DNA from: Mycobacteriales bacterium
GTDB lineage: Bacteria > Actinomycetota > Actinomycetes > Mycobacteriales > SCTD01
DNA length: 64,000 bases
Assembly: GCA_030447385.1 (NCBI GenBank)
Contig: JAUJOY010000001.1
Coordinates: forward strand, 528,565-592,564
Direction: 5' to 3'
Each line of letters begins with the position of its first letter. Position 1 is the stretch's first letter. Shown piece by piece: positions 16,348-25,446 of this stretch. The translations under genes were made by a program, and so were the position numbers. The notes under the pieces are model-generated. The model saw nothing but the letters and a program-made list of their open reading frames with translations, did not search any database and was not told the DNA's origin.

Positions 16348-17570
16348 CGAAGGTCCTGCTCGTCACGCACTACTTCCCCCCGGAGGTCGGGGCGCCGCAG
16401 GCCCGGCTCTCCGAGATGGCCCAGGCCTGGGCCGGAGCGGGCGCTGAGGTGACGGTGCTCACCGGCATGCCCAACCACCCGACCGGCGTCCTGCTGCCCG
16501 CCTACCGCGGGACCGTTCTGCGCCGGGAGAAGCGCGACGGCTACCGGGTGGTCCGGACGTGGCTGTACGCCACGCCCAACGAGGGGATCGTCAAGAAGAC
16601 CCTCGGCCACCTGTCCTTCATGGTGACCTCGGTCCTGCTGGGCGTCTGGCAGACCGGCCGGCCGGAGGTCGTCGTCGTCTCCTCCCCGACGTTCTTCTCC
16701 ATCGGCTCGGCCTGGCTGATCGCCCGGCTCCGGCGGGCCCGTCTCGTGGTCGAGGTCCGCGACCTGTGGCCGGCGATCTTCGTCGAGCTCGGGGTGCTGA
16801 AGAACTCGACCCTGATCGGCATCCTCGAGCGCTTGGAGCTGGCGGCCTACGCCGCAGCCGACGCGGTCGTCGTCGTCTCCGAGGGGTTCCGGGAGAACCT
16901 CGTGAGCCGCGGCGTCCCCGGGAGCAAGGTGCACACCATCCGCAACGGTGTCGACCTCCAGCGGTTCCCGAAGGACGGCTCCCCCGATCCCGACGTCCGG
17001 CAGCGACTCGGAGCGGGGCCGAAGGACCTGCTGGTGCTCTATCTGGGTGCCCACGGCATCTCGCAGGGACTGCCGGCGGTCGTCGAGGCCGCTGCGCTGG
17101 TGCAGGACGAGCCCCTGCACTTCGCCTTCGTGGGGGAGGGAGCCGACAAGAAGCGGCTGCAGCAAACGGTGGAGCGACTGGGCGTCACGAACTGCACCCT
17201 GCACCCCGCGGTGGCGCGCGCGCAGGTGCCGCAGCTGCTGGCTTCTGCCGACATCTGCCTTGTCCCGCTCCGGAACGTCCCGCTGTTCTCCACCTTCATC
17301 CCGTCGAAGATCTTCGAGTACCTCGCGGCGGAGAAGGCCGTCGTCGGGTCGGTACGCGGCGAGCCGGGGCGCATCCTCGCGGAGTCCGGGGCCCTGGTCG
17401 TCGAACCGGAGCAACCCGTCGAGCTGGCAGTCGCACTGCGCGCGTTGGCGCAGGACGCGGATCGTCGGCGGGACATGGGATCGAGAGGTCGCCGTTATGT
17501 GGCAGCGCACTTCGACCGCAAGGAGCTGGCCGCGCGCTACCTGGACCTGTTGAAGCGGCTCGTGCGATGA
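16344..17570 (+). CDS. GT4-family glycosyltransferase (WbuB-like)
   Basis: A 408-residue two-domain (GT-B) enzyme adding a sugar to the lipid-linked intermediate. Motifs are the N-terminal LLVTHYFPPEVGAPQARLSEM, EVRDLWPAIFVELG, TIRNGVDLQRFP at the linker, YLGAHGISQGLP and the donor-site FIPSKIFEYLAAEKAVV. The text is closest to WbuB/FucNAc-transferase-type enzymes. A GTG start overlaps the preceding stop, and the ATGA overlap with the next gene shows strong coupling. Directly following the priming transferase, it is a good candidate for the second sugar. Confidence 0.85.
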   Translation: MTKVLLVTHYFPPEVGAPQARLSEMAQAWAGAGAEVTVLTGMPNHPTGVLLPAYRGTVLRREKRDGYRVVRTWLYATPNEGIVKKTLGHLSFMVTSVLLGVWQTGRPEVVVVSSPTFFSIGSAWLIARLRRARLVVEVRDLWPAIFVELGVLKNSTLIGILERLELAAYAAADAVVVVSEGFRENLVSRGVPGSKVHTIRNGVDLQRFPKDGSPDPDVRQRLGAGPKDLLVLYLGAHGISQGLPAVVEAAALVQDEPLHFAFVGEGADKKRLQQTVERLGVTNCTLHPAVARAQVPQLLASADICLVPLRNVPLFSTFIPSKIFEYLAAEKAVVGSVRGEPGRILAESGALVVEPEQPVELAVALRALAQDADRRRDMGSRGRRYVAAHFDRKELAARYLDLLKRLVR

Positions 17571-18436
17571 GGTTGCTCGTCACTGGGGGCAGCGGCTTCA
17601 CCGGTCGGCACCTGGTGCGCGCAGCCCTGGACGCGGGCAAGGAGGTGTGCGCCGTTGTCCGCTCGGTGGAGGCCGCGCGGACGGTGGAGGCACTCGGGGC
17701 GAGCGCTGTGCCCGGGGACCTCGACGATCCCGCGAGTCTGGACGCTGCGTTCGCGACGCCGGCCGACGCGTTGATCAACATCGCCAGTCTTGGCTTCGGA
17801 CACGCACCTGCCATCGTGGCGGCGGCAGAGGACGCGGGTCTTCGGCGGGCGGTCTTCGTCTCGACAACCGCGGTCACCACTGCCCTGCCGGCCGCCAGCA
17901 AGCGGGTCCGGCTGGCGGCTGAGGAGACCGTCCGGCAGAGCGCGCTCGACTGGACGATCCTGCGGCCCACGATGATCTACGGGGCACCGGGCGACCGGAA
18001 CCTGTGCCGGCTCCTGCAGCTCCTGAAGCGCACACCTGTCCTGCCGCTGCCCGGTGGCGGCCGCCGCCTGCAGCAGCCGGTGCACGTCGAGGACCTCGCG
18101 GCCGCACTGCTGGCCGCGGTGGGCACCGAACACGCCATCAGCCGCACCTACGTCATCGCCGGTCCTACCGCCCAGCCGTTCCGGGATCTGGTGCTCCACG
18201 CCGGCAACGCCGTAGGCCGCCTCCCCCGGCTGGTCAGCGTCCCGCTGCGGCCGACGATCGCGCTGCTGCGCCTTTACGAACAAGTGGCTCCGCGGCCCCG
18301 CATCAAGGCCGAACAGCTCGAGCGGCTGGCCGAGGACAAGGCCTTCTCCATCGAGGCGGCCGAGCGTGATCTCGGCTACGCGCCGAGGTCGTTTCTCGAA
18401 GGCATCACGGCCGAGGCCGCGGCCCTGAGCCGTTGA
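17567..18436 (+). CDS. Atypical SDR / NAD(P)-binding epimerase-like protein
   Basis: A 289-residue Rossmann protein: LLVTGGSGFTGRHLVRAAL at the N-terminus, AVPGDLDDPASL, VFVSTTAVTT, LDWTILRPTMIYGAPGD and a PVHVEDLAAALLAAV segment. The classical YxxxK pair is missing: the region reads TALPAASKRVRLAAEE, typical of atypical SDRs. Reductase/epimerase activity on a nucleotide or lipid-linked sugar is likely but unproven. It starts within ATGA of the glycosyltransferase stop and ends in a TTGA overlap with the heparinase-like gene. Confidence 0.8.
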   Translation: MRLLVTGGSGFTGRHLVRAALDAGKEVCAVVRSVEAARTVEALGASAVPGDLDDPASLDAAFATPADALINIASLGFGHAPAIVAAAEDAGLRRAVFVSTTAVTTALPAASKRVRLAAEETVRQSALDWTILRPTMIYGAPGDRNLCRLLQLLKRTPVLPLPGGGRRLQQPVHVEDLAAALLAAVGTEHAISRTYVIAGPTAQPFRDLVLHAGNAVGRLPRLVSVPLRPTIALLRLYEQVAPRPRIKAEQLERLAEDKAFSIEAAERDLGYAPRSFLEGITAEAAALSR

Positions 18437-20040
18437 CGACGGACATGGGCCGGTGGGTGCTGACCGCCCGCACGGTGCGGCACCTCCGCCCGGAGCAGCT
18501 GGCCCACCGCGTGCGCCTGCACGTGCAGCGCCGCGTGGTGCAGGCGGCGCCGGGGGTGGTGGAGGCAGGGCTACGGCGGAGGCAGCCGACCGCGTCCGGC
18601 TGGCCGGACGGCTTCATGCCGATAGACGGACGAGTGCCGGCTGCCTGCTCGATCGAGGAGCTCGACGCCGGCCGGTTCACCCTGCTGGGCCAGAGCCGGA
18701 CCGTCGAGGACTGGCGCTCGACGGCTCCCCCGCAGCTGTGGCGCTACCACCTGCACTACTGGGACTGGGCGTGGGCGCTCGCGCAGCACCCGGACCGGCT
18801 GCGGGCCCGCGCGGTGTTCCGGCGGCTGTTCCGGCAGTGGCAGGAGCAGACCCGGTTCGGCCATTGGGACGAGTGGTCGCCCTACGTCGCCGCCGTGCGG
18901 GCTTGGTCCTGGTGTGGCCAGTACGACGCGCTGGTGCGCGGCTCGGACCTCGACGGGGAGTTCGTCGCCCTGCTGGGCGTCCACGCCGGCTACCTCCGCG
19001 CACATCTGGAGCTCGACGTCGGCGGCAACCACCTGATCAAGGACCTGAAGGGTCTCGTCGGCCTGGCGCTCCTCCTGGGGGACCACCGGCTGCTGGCCCG
19101 GATTCTGTGGCGGCTGCGCCAGCACGTGGCCCGGCAGATCCTCGACGACGGTGGGCACGTCGAGCGGGCGCCCGCGTACCACTGCCAGGTGCTCACGGAC
19201 CTCGTGGACCTCGACGGCCTGCTGGGTGAGAGCAGCCCCGTGTGGCTGGCCGAGGCCGTTGCGCGGATGCGGGTCTGGTTGGGACTGGTGCTGCTGCCGG
19301 ACGGGTCGGTCCCGCTGCTCAACGACGGCTTCCCGATCCCGACTGCTCTCGTCGATGCCCTGCGGCCGGGTCCCGCGGCGCCTGACGGACTGACGTTGCT
19401 GGCTGATACGGGACTGGCGGTCCTGCGGCGCGGCCAAGCCCACGTGCTCGCCGACGTAGGGCTGCCCTGCCCGGACGACCTGCCGGCGCACGCTCACGCC
19501 GACACCTTCGGCTTCCTGCTGCACGTCGGTACGAAGTGCCTGGTCTCGGAGGTCGGCACGTCGACGTATGCAGCTGGCGACGTCCGGGCCTTCGAGAGGT
19601 CCACGGCTGCACACAGCACCGTGCAGGTGGATGACGCGGACTCCACCGAGGTGTGGGGTGCCTTCCGGGCGGCGCGGCGGGCCCGGCCGACGGTCCTGCG
19701 AGCGGACGACGACGGCACGTCGATCACCCTGAGCGCCGCGCACGACGGCTACCGGCGGCTTCAGGGGCGGCCGGTCCACCGGCGCACGTGGCTCCTCACG
19801 GCGGACCGCCTGCGGGTGGCAGACGAGGTCCTCGGCGCAGGTGAGCACGACCTGACGGCCCGGCTGCACGGGACCCCTCTCGACGCGGTGCTCTCGCCGT
19901 CCGTGGACTGGGACCACGAGGAGGTGCTGGCTGCACAGGGCTGGGAGGACCGGGTGCCGGCACCTGCCCTCGTGCACCGTGAGCGTGCGAGGCTGCCGTG
20001 GCGCTTCGAGGTGGAGCTGTCGACGAGAGGGAGTTCGTGA
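18433..20040 (+). CDS. Heparinase II/III-like (alginate lyase family) protein
   Basis: A 535-residue protein started by TTG within TTGA. The N-terminal half is an (alpha/alpha) toroid-like region (YHLHYWDWAWALAQ, GNHLIKDLKGLVGLALLL, ERAPAYHCQVLTDLVDL). The C-terminal half is a heparinase II/III beta sandwich (AHAHADTFGFLLHV, EVGTSTYAAGDVRAFERST, AAHSTVQVDDADSTEVWGAF). Such proteins cleave uronic-acid-containing glycans by beta-elimination. No signal peptide is seen, which is common for the versions placed in exopolysaccharide operons. It is coupled to the fused oxidoreductase gene that follows. Substrate may be the locus polymer containing ManNAcA-type residues (inference). Confidence 0.85.
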   Translation: MTTDMGRWVLTARTVRHLRPEQLAHRVRLHVQRRVVQAAPGVVEAGLRRRQPTASGWPDGFMPIDGRVPAACSIEELDAGRFTLLGQSRTVEDWRSTAPPQLWRYHLHYWDWAWALAQHPDRLRARAVFRRLFRQWQEQTRFGHWDEWSPYVAAVRAWSWCGQYDALVRGSDLDGEFVALLGVHAGYLRAHLELDVGGNHLIKDLKGLVGLALLLGDHRLLARILWRLRQHVARQILDDGGHVERAPAYHCQVLTDLVDLDGLLGESSPVWLAEAVARMRVWLGLVLLPDGSVPLLNDGFPIPTALVDALRPGPAAPDGLTLLADTGLAVLRRGQAHVLADVGLPCPDDLPAHAHADTFGFLLHVGTKCLVSEVGTSTYAAGDVRAFERSTAAHSTVQVDDADSTEVWGAFRAARRARPTVLRADDDGTSITLSAAHDGYRRLQGRPVHRRTWLLTADRLRVADEVLGAGEHDLTARLHGTPLDAVLSPSVDWDHEEVLAAQGWEDRVPAPALVHRERARLPWRFEVELSTRGSS

Positions 20041-22151
20041 AGCAGGTCGTCCAGCCCATCGGCGGCGGGGCCGTGGAGGTGCTGGATGTGCCACGCCCGA
20101 CGATCGGGGCAACCGAAGTCCTCGTCCGGACCCTGGCCAGCGTCATCTCCCCGGGGACCGAACGCGCCGTCACCTCGCTGGCGCAGTCGTCGCTGCTCAG
20201 CAAGGCGCGGGCGCGTCCTGATCTTGTCCGGCAGGTCGTGAAGAAGGCTCGGAACGAGGGCCTGAGCTCCACGATGCAGACCGTCCGGGCGAGGCTGGCC
20301 TCGGACCTGCCGTTGGGCTACTCGGCCGCCGGGATCGCCATGGAGGTCGGTCAGGCCGTCGCCGGCATCCGGCCCGGCCAGCTGGTCGCCACCGGCGGTG
20401 CGGGCCAGGCCAATCATGCCGAGTGGCAGGCAGTTCCCGGTCTTCTGTGCGCAGCCGTGCCGGAGGGGGTGACGCCGCAGGACGCGGCGTTCACGACGAT
20501 CGCCTCGATCGCCCTGCATGGTCTTCGCCTGGCCGAGGTCGGCCCCGGGTCGAAGGTGGTGGTGATCGGCCTCGGCCTGGTAGGGCAGCTGTCCGCGCGG
20601 CTGGCCATGGCATCGGGGTGCGACGTCGTCGGCATCGACGTATCTGCTGGGCCGCTGCGTGTCGCTGCCGAGTCTGGCGTGCTGGCCTTGGAGGAGAAGG
20701 GCCAGGCCACGACTGAGGCCGTCCTCGCCTGGTCACGCGGTAGGGGGGCCGACGCGGTCCTGCTTTGCGCCGCCGGCTCGTCATCCACGGTCGCTCAGCG
20801 CACGCCCGCGCTCTGTCGGGACCGTGCCCGGGTCGTCGTCGTGGGAGACGTGGGTCTGGAGCTGTCCCGGACGCCCTTCTACGAGAAGGAGCTGACTTTG
20901 CTGTTCGCCCGCTCCTACGGCCCGGGCCGCTACGAGCGGGAGTACGAGGAGTACGGCGTCGACTACCCGGCGGGGCAGGTCCGCTGGACGGAGGGCCGCA
21001 ACTTCGAGGCTGTGCTGGACCTGATCGCGTCGGGGCGTCTGCAGGTTGCGGACCTGGTCACGCACACCTTCCCGATCGCCGGGGCGACGGGCGCGTACGA
21101 GCTCATCGAGTCCCGCCGCGAGCCCTACCTCGCCATCGCCCTGACCTACCCGGAGACCCAGCCGGACCGCGAGCCGCCGCTGCTGGTTACCCCACCCCGC
21201 GCGTCGTCGTCTCCTGGTGTCGGCTGGATCGGTGCCGGCGGCTACTCCACGGGCGTCCTGCTGCCAGCTTTCGCTGCAGCCGGGTTCGACCGGCTGGTGG
21301 CCGTGGCTTCCGCGAGTGGCCTTTCGGCGCGGCGAGTTGCCGATCGAGCTGGCTTCGAGAAGGCGCTCAGCTCGGCCGACGAGGTGATCGCGGACCCGGA
21401 CGTCGAGGTCGTCGTCATCGCGACACCTCACGACACCCACGCGGACTACACGGTGCGCGCGCTGCAGGCGGGCAAGCACGTCTGGTGCGAGAAGCCGCTC
21501 GCCCTGTCGATGGAGGAGCTGAACCGGGTCGAGGCCGCGTGGCGGGAGAGCGGCTGCGTCCTCATGGTGGGGCACAACCGCCGGTGGGCGCCGCACGTCC
21601 TGGCTGTCGCCGAGCAGCTGCGGGGTCCGGCAGTGGTGACCTACCGGGTGAGCGCTGGGCCGGTGCCGGCGAGGCACTGGTACGCAGACCGACGGCAGGG
21701 AGGACGCCTCCTTGGGGAGGTGTGCCACTTCGTCGACACGTGTGCGGCTCTGGTCCGATCGGAGGTCGTCGACGTGCGTGCTCTCGCTGGCCCGGGGGGC
21801 GAGCAGCTGCTGGCAGAGGACATGGTGCTGGCGCTGCGTCACGCGAACGGGTCGCTGTCGACCATCAGCTACGCGAGTGGTGGCAGTGCAGGGACGCGAA
21901 AGGAACGGGTCGAGGTGTTCGGGATGGGGCACACGTGGATGCTGGACGACTTCCGGACGGCGGAGCGGGACGGCAAGGAGCTGTCGCCCTCCGGTCGGCA
22001 GGACAAGGGGCAGGGCGCTGCGGTGCGGCACTTCCGACAGGCGCTGGACGGTACCCCCGCGCCGACGGTGGCACTGCTCGCCACGACGCGCGCGGTCCTG
22101 TCGGCGGGTGCGGCGATGACCTCTCAGGCCGGCAGCGCGATCGTCATGTAG
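20037..22151 (+). CDS. Bi-domain oxidoreductase: MDR dehydrogenase fused to Gfo/Idh/MocA
   Basis: A 704-residue fusion. Residues ~1-385 form a medium-chain (zinc-type) alcohol-dehydrogenase-like domain (ISPGTERAV, GYSAAGIAMEVG, VVVIGLGLVGQLSARLA). Residues ~395-704 form a Gfo/Idh/MocA dehydrogenase (VGWIGAGGYSTGVLLPAF, VVIATPHDTHADYTVRALQAGKHVWCEKPLAL). Both halves keep their nucleotide-binding GxGxxG, so the protein may run two linked redox steps on one sugar. It starts with GTGA overlap to the heparinase-like gene; this pairing is recurrent in bacterial polysaccharide loci. It ends convergent with the FkbM gene, overlapping 28 bases. Confidence 0.85.
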   Translation: MKQVVQPIGGGAVEVLDVPRPTIGATEVLVRTLASVISPGTERAVTSLAQSSLLSKARARPDLVRQVVKKARNEGLSSTMQTVRARLASDLPLGYSAAGIAMEVGQAVAGIRPGQLVATGGAGQANHAEWQAVPGLLCAAVPEGVTPQDAAFTTIASIALHGLRLAEVGPGSKVVVIGLGLVGQLSARLAMASGCDVVGIDVSAGPLRVAAESGVLALEEKGQATTEAVLAWSRGRGADAVLLCAAGSSSTVAQRTPALCRDRARVVVVGDVGLELSRTPFYEKELTLLFARSYGPGRYEREYEEYGVDYPAGQVRWTEGRNFEAVLDLIASGRLQVADLVTHTFPIAGATGAYELIESRREPYLAIALTYPETQPDREPPLLVTPPRASSSPGVGWIGAGGYSTGVLLPAFAAAGFDRLVAVASASGLSARRVADRAGFEKALSSADEVIADPDVEVVVIATPHDTHADYTVRALQAGKHVWCEKPLALSMEELNRVEAAWRESGCVLMVGHNRRWAPHVLAVAEQLRGPAVVTYRVSAGPVPARHWYADRRQGGRLLGEVCHFVDTCAALVRSEVVDVRALAGPGGEQLLAEDMVLALRHANGSLSTISYASGGSAGTRKERVEVFGMGHTWMLDDFRTAERDGKELSPSGRQDKGQGAAVRHFRQALDGTPAPTVALLATTRAVLSAGAAMTSQAGSAIVM

Positions 22152-22885
22152 GGGGGAGTGGCCAGGGGCATGCCATAGGACGGTCGCTCGCCATCGTAGA
22201 ACGAGTATCCGTGCTGCTGTAGCAACCTCTGGACGACCGGGGCGTTCTCCTGGGCAACCTCGCACACGATGCGGGGCCGCAGCGCGAGAACCTTCGCCGC
22301 ACCGGCAAGTACGAGTGCCTCGGCGCCCTCCACGTCGATCTTCAGGACGTCCGGTGGGGCGAAGTGCTCGAGAAGGAGGTCGAGGGTGACCGTCGGGACC
22401 GTCTGGGCCTCTCTGACACCGCCAGTCTGCGTCGAGCCGGTGGTGACGCCGAGGTAGTTGGTGGAGCGGCTGCGAACCGCGATGTTGAAGGTCGCCACCC
22501 CGATCCGGTCACTGGCCGCGGCGGGCAGGATCTGAACGGGTGCCCCGGGCTGCGCGAGTGAGGCAGAACGGCGTAGTAGACCGACGTTCCACGTGTCGGC
22601 CTCCACGGCGAGCACCGACCCCTGTGAACCCGCCCGCAGGGCCGCCGAGAAGGTGAACAGGCCCGCGTTTGCGCCCACATCCCAGACGTTGTCACCATCG
22701 TGGACGAGACGCTCCACGGCACGAAGCAGGTCCGGGTCGACCGCCCGCAGGCGTGGCTTGAGATAGCGCAGGCCAGACTCCGAGGACACGTAGATGCGGA
22801 CCGCCTCGTACGGAGGTGGGAGACGCCGACGAAGCACGAGACGATGAGTGGCCTTCTCTGCGGCCGCTCGCCAGTTGAGGCTCAT
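22124..22885 (-). CDS. FkbM-family methyltransferase (copy 1)
   Basis: A 253-residue SAM-dependent O-methyltransferase. SAM-site motif VWDVGANAGLFTFSAAL (residues ~65-82), acidic EAD at strand 2 end (VLAVEADTWN), and the family mark LKIDVEGAEALVLAGA (~190-205). FkbM enzymes in glycan loci usually methylate sugar hydroxyls. Its start overlaps the stop of the upstream asparagine synthase-like gene (4-base overlap at 22882-22885), forming a minus-strand run 22124-28240. Confidence 0.85.
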   Translation of the reverse strand: MSLNWRAAAEKATHRLVLRRRLPPPYEAVRIYVSSESGLRYLKPRLRAVDPDLLRAVERLVHDGDNVWDVGANAGLFTFSAALRAGSQGSVLAVEADTWNVGLLRRSASLAQPGAPVQILPAAASDRIGVATFNIAVRSRSTNYLGVTTGSTQTGGVREAQTVPTVTLDLLLEHFAPPDVLKIDVEGAEALVLAGAAKVLALRPRIVCEVAQENAPVVQRLLQQHGYSFYDGERPSYGMPLATPPYMTIALPA

Positions 22886-24660
22886 GTTCGCTGCTGGACC
22901 TCCCGCTTGAGGTGAGCATCGAGGACTTGCCGGGCTCGAGCGAAGTAGCTGCCCTGCCGGTGACCGCGTTGTCCAGGGGCGTGATCACCCCGGTGCACCA
23001 GGCGCGCCGGCGCAGCGAAGCCACGCTTGGGGCGGTGAGCCAGTAGCTTCCCGAGCTCCTGCTCGGCCAGTGCCTTGGTCAGCCACTTCCCGCGGCCTCG
23101 GCGGACCAGCGCGTGGTCTGGCAACGCGCGGGACCAGGTCACGAGGTCGAGGTCCAGCCAGGGGACCCGGATCTCGACGCCGAACTCCATGCCTGCCCGG
23201 TCGGCGTATGCGAGTCCCAGACCTGGGAGATAGACCTCCTGGTCGACAGCGATCACCTTGCGCAGGAAGGACGCGCGTTCGGGCTGCCGCTCGTAAGCCA
23301 GCCGGTGCTGGGACCACACCACCTCGTTCGTGACCTCGGCCTCGGTGCAGCCGAGGGCGACTGCCCGCTCACGCGCGGTCGAATAGCTGCACAGGTGCAT
23401 GTATGCCGAGAAGGGATCGCGCTCGGTCATCGCCCGGCTGAGGCGGCCGGCGTACTCGACTCCGACGCGACCGTTAGCCGCTCTGGCCAGACCGCGCTCT
23501 AGAACTCGTCCAGCGTGACCCAGCTGCACGCGTTCGAGGGCGCCAGCAACGACGTGTCGTCGGTAGCCGCCGAAGACCTCGTCGCCACCCTGGCCGGCAA
23601 GGAGGACCTTGCATCCGTCGGCCCGGGCAGCACGGGCGATCTCCCTGGTGAGCTCGTATGCCGGATCGGCGAACAGGTCACCACTCGGGGGGAGGAGCAC
23701 CGGCTCGGCCTCCTCCCCTGGCACGTAGGTCGTCGGCGTGCCGAACCGCTGCTCGAGCTGCCGGACGGCGCTGGCGTCCTCCGCCAGTCCCTCGGTGCCC
23801 GTCTCCTGCCCCCACTCGATCGTGTACGCGCGGGTCAGCCCTTCACCAGCCGCCCACCAGAGCAGGCTGCTGTCGACGCCACCCGACGCCATGAGGCCGA
23901 CCGGCACGTCCGACAGCAGCTGCCGCTGACTGGCGGAGCGCACGTGCTGCCGTACCTCCTCGAGCAGTCCGCGGCCCGGCGGGGCGCTCCCGGACGTCGC
24001 GTAGCTGACCGCATCGCGCGTGATCTCCCCGTCTCGCCACACCAGGACCTCCCCCGGAAGCAGGCTCGTCACGCCGAGGTGCGGCGTGCGGGGTTGGGGG
24101 ATCCAGAGGAAGGTCAGGAACTGCGCGAGGCCGATCGTGTCGGGCGCACCCACGGGCGCACCCATGCGGTCGAGGGCTTTGATCTCGGACGCGAACCACA
24201 GCCGCTGCCCGTCCTGCGTGATGAAGAGCGGTTTGACGCCGAGTGGGTCACGTGCGAGCACCACCTCACCAGCGGCGGTGTCCACCACTGCGAGCGCATA
24301 GATGCCGTTCAGCCGGTCCAGTGCGCCAACACCCTCACGCGCCCACAGGTGCAGGACCACCTCACCGTCCATGTCACTGCGGAACACGTCCCCGCGCGCC
24401 TCGCACTCGCGGCGGAGCTCCGGGTAGTTGTAGATCTCCCCGTTGTAGACCAGCACCAGCCGCCCGTTGTGGCTCACGAAGGGCTGTTCCCCGTTGGCGG
24501 ACAGGTCCTGGATGGCCAGCCGCTCATGCACCAGATCAGCGGTGGCGTTGCCGACCGAGACAACCAGGCGGCCACGCGAGTCCGGCCCCCGGTGCTGCAG
24601 GCAGGGGTCCGGAACGGGCGATCCGGCAGCGGCCCCGATCAGCCCGGCTAGCCCGCACAC
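22882..24660 (-). CDS. Asparagine synthase-like glutamine amidotransferase (copy 1, intact)
   Basis: A 592-residue enzyme. The GTG at 24660 is chosen as start because it puts the glutaminase nucleophile Cys at position 2 (MCGLAGLIGA). Class II GATase features are HRGPDSRGR and YNGEIYNYPELR. The synthetase domain holds the PPi loop MASGGVDSSLLWW and LLAGQGGDEVFGGY. In polysaccharide loci such enzymes amidate uronic acids (WbpS-type) rather than make asparagine; this role is inferred from context. It precedes FkbM copy 1 by a 4-base overlap and follows the methyltransferase at 24674. Confidence 0.85.
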   Translation of the reverse strand: MCGLAGLIGAAAGSPVPDPCLQHRGPDSRGRLVVSVGNATADLVHERLAIQDLSANGEQPFVSHNGRLVLVYNGEIYNYPELRRECEARGDVFRSDMDGEVVLHLWAREGVGALDRLNGIYALAVVDTAAGEVVLARDPLGVKPLFITQDGQRLWFASEIKALDRMGAPVGAPDTIGLAQFLTFLWIPQPRTPHLGVTSLLPGEVLVWRDGEITRDAVSYATSGSAPPGRGLLEEVRQHVRSASQRQLLSDVPVGLMASGGVDSSLLWWAAGEGLTRAYTIEWGQETGTEGLAEDASAVRQLEQRFGTPTTYVPGEEAEPVLLPPSGDLFADPAYELTREIARAARADGCKVLLAGQGGDEVFGGYRRHVVAGALERVQLGHAGRVLERGLARAANGRVGVEYAGRLSRAMTERDPFSAYMHLCSYSTARERAVALGCTEAEVTNEVVWSQHRLAYERQPERASFLRKVIAVDQEVYLPGLGLAYADRAGMEFGVEIRVPWLDLDLVTWSRALPDHALVRRGRGKWLTKALAEQELGKLLAHRPKRGFAAPARLVHRGDHAPGQRGHRQGSYFARARQVLDAHLKREVQQRT

Positions 24661-24673
24661 AGGGCGAGGACCC

Positions 24674-25411
24674 TCACCGCTTGACGCCCTCGACAACCAG
24701 GAACCAGCCGAACCGGTTGCCCGTGCAACGGGCCAGGCCGGGCGCCACCCGTCGGTCCCAGTGGGTGAGGACAGGGCGCACCCTCAGCTGCTGGAGGTGC
24801 GGCCTCAGCAGAAGCTCGAGCTCCCTCTGAATGTAGGCCCGGGTGCCTGGGCTCTCGACGTGCCCGACCGCGTCGTTCAGGCTCGTGCACGGCTTTCCGC
24901 GCAGCAGCCCCCACCGCACCCACGCGGCCGCGGCCAACCACGACCTCCGGTGGTAGACCATCACCGCAAAGCGTCCGCCCGGCTTCACGACCCGTGCCGC
25001 CTCGATCAGAGCACGGTCCGAGTCCGGAGTGTGGTGCAGGACACCCCACGACCAGACGACGTCGAAGGCGCCGGAGACGAAGGGCAGGTGCTCCGCGTCT
25101 GCTCGCAGGACAGCGCCGTGCAGCCCTTCCGCCTCCAGCCGCTGCCGGCTCAGCTCGACCGCTCGGGAGGTGAGGTCGACTCCGGTGACGTTGCCGCCTG
25201 CACGGGCCCACCGCACGAGGTCTGCGCCCATACCGACTCCGATCTCGAGGACCTGCTGGCCCCCTCCGGTGTCGAACTGCGCGACGCGCAGGATCTCGGG
25301 CTCCAACTGATAGCGGACCTCGTCCTGCTGCGCCCCGTAGCGTTCGCCGCACGCCTCCCGCTCCCAGAAGTCCGCCACGGACTGCTTGGCTGGAAGCATG
25401 GGCGGTGTCAT
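24674..25411 (-). CDS. Class I SAM-dependent methyltransferase
   Basis: A 245-residue enzyme with SAM-binding motif VLEIGVGMGADLVRWARAG (residues ~52-70), motif II GVDLTSRAVELSRQRLE and post-motif segments FDVVWSWGVLHHTPDSD and VKPGGRFAVMVYHR. The start is set at the ATG 25411 (MTPPMLPAK); a second in-frame ATG 12 bases later is possible. Substrate unknown, probably a sugar or lipid-linked glycan of this locus. It lies between the intact and the broken asparagine synthase-like genes. Confidence 0.8.
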   Translation of the reverse strand: MTPPMLPAKQSVADFWEREACGERYGAQQDEVRYQLEPEILRVAQFDTGGGQQVLEIGVGMGADLVRWARAGGNVTGVDLTSRAVELSRQRLEAEGLHGAVLRADAEHLPFVSGAFDVVWSWGVLHHTPDSDRALIEAARVVKPGGRFAVMVYHRRSWLAAAAWVRWGLLRGKPCTSLNDAVGHVESPGTRAYIQRELELLLRPHLQQLRVRPVLTHWDRRVAPGLARCTGNRFGWFLVVEGVKR

Positions 25412-25446
25412 GGCGCGGCCCACGCTAGCCGAAGTGCGGTGACGGC

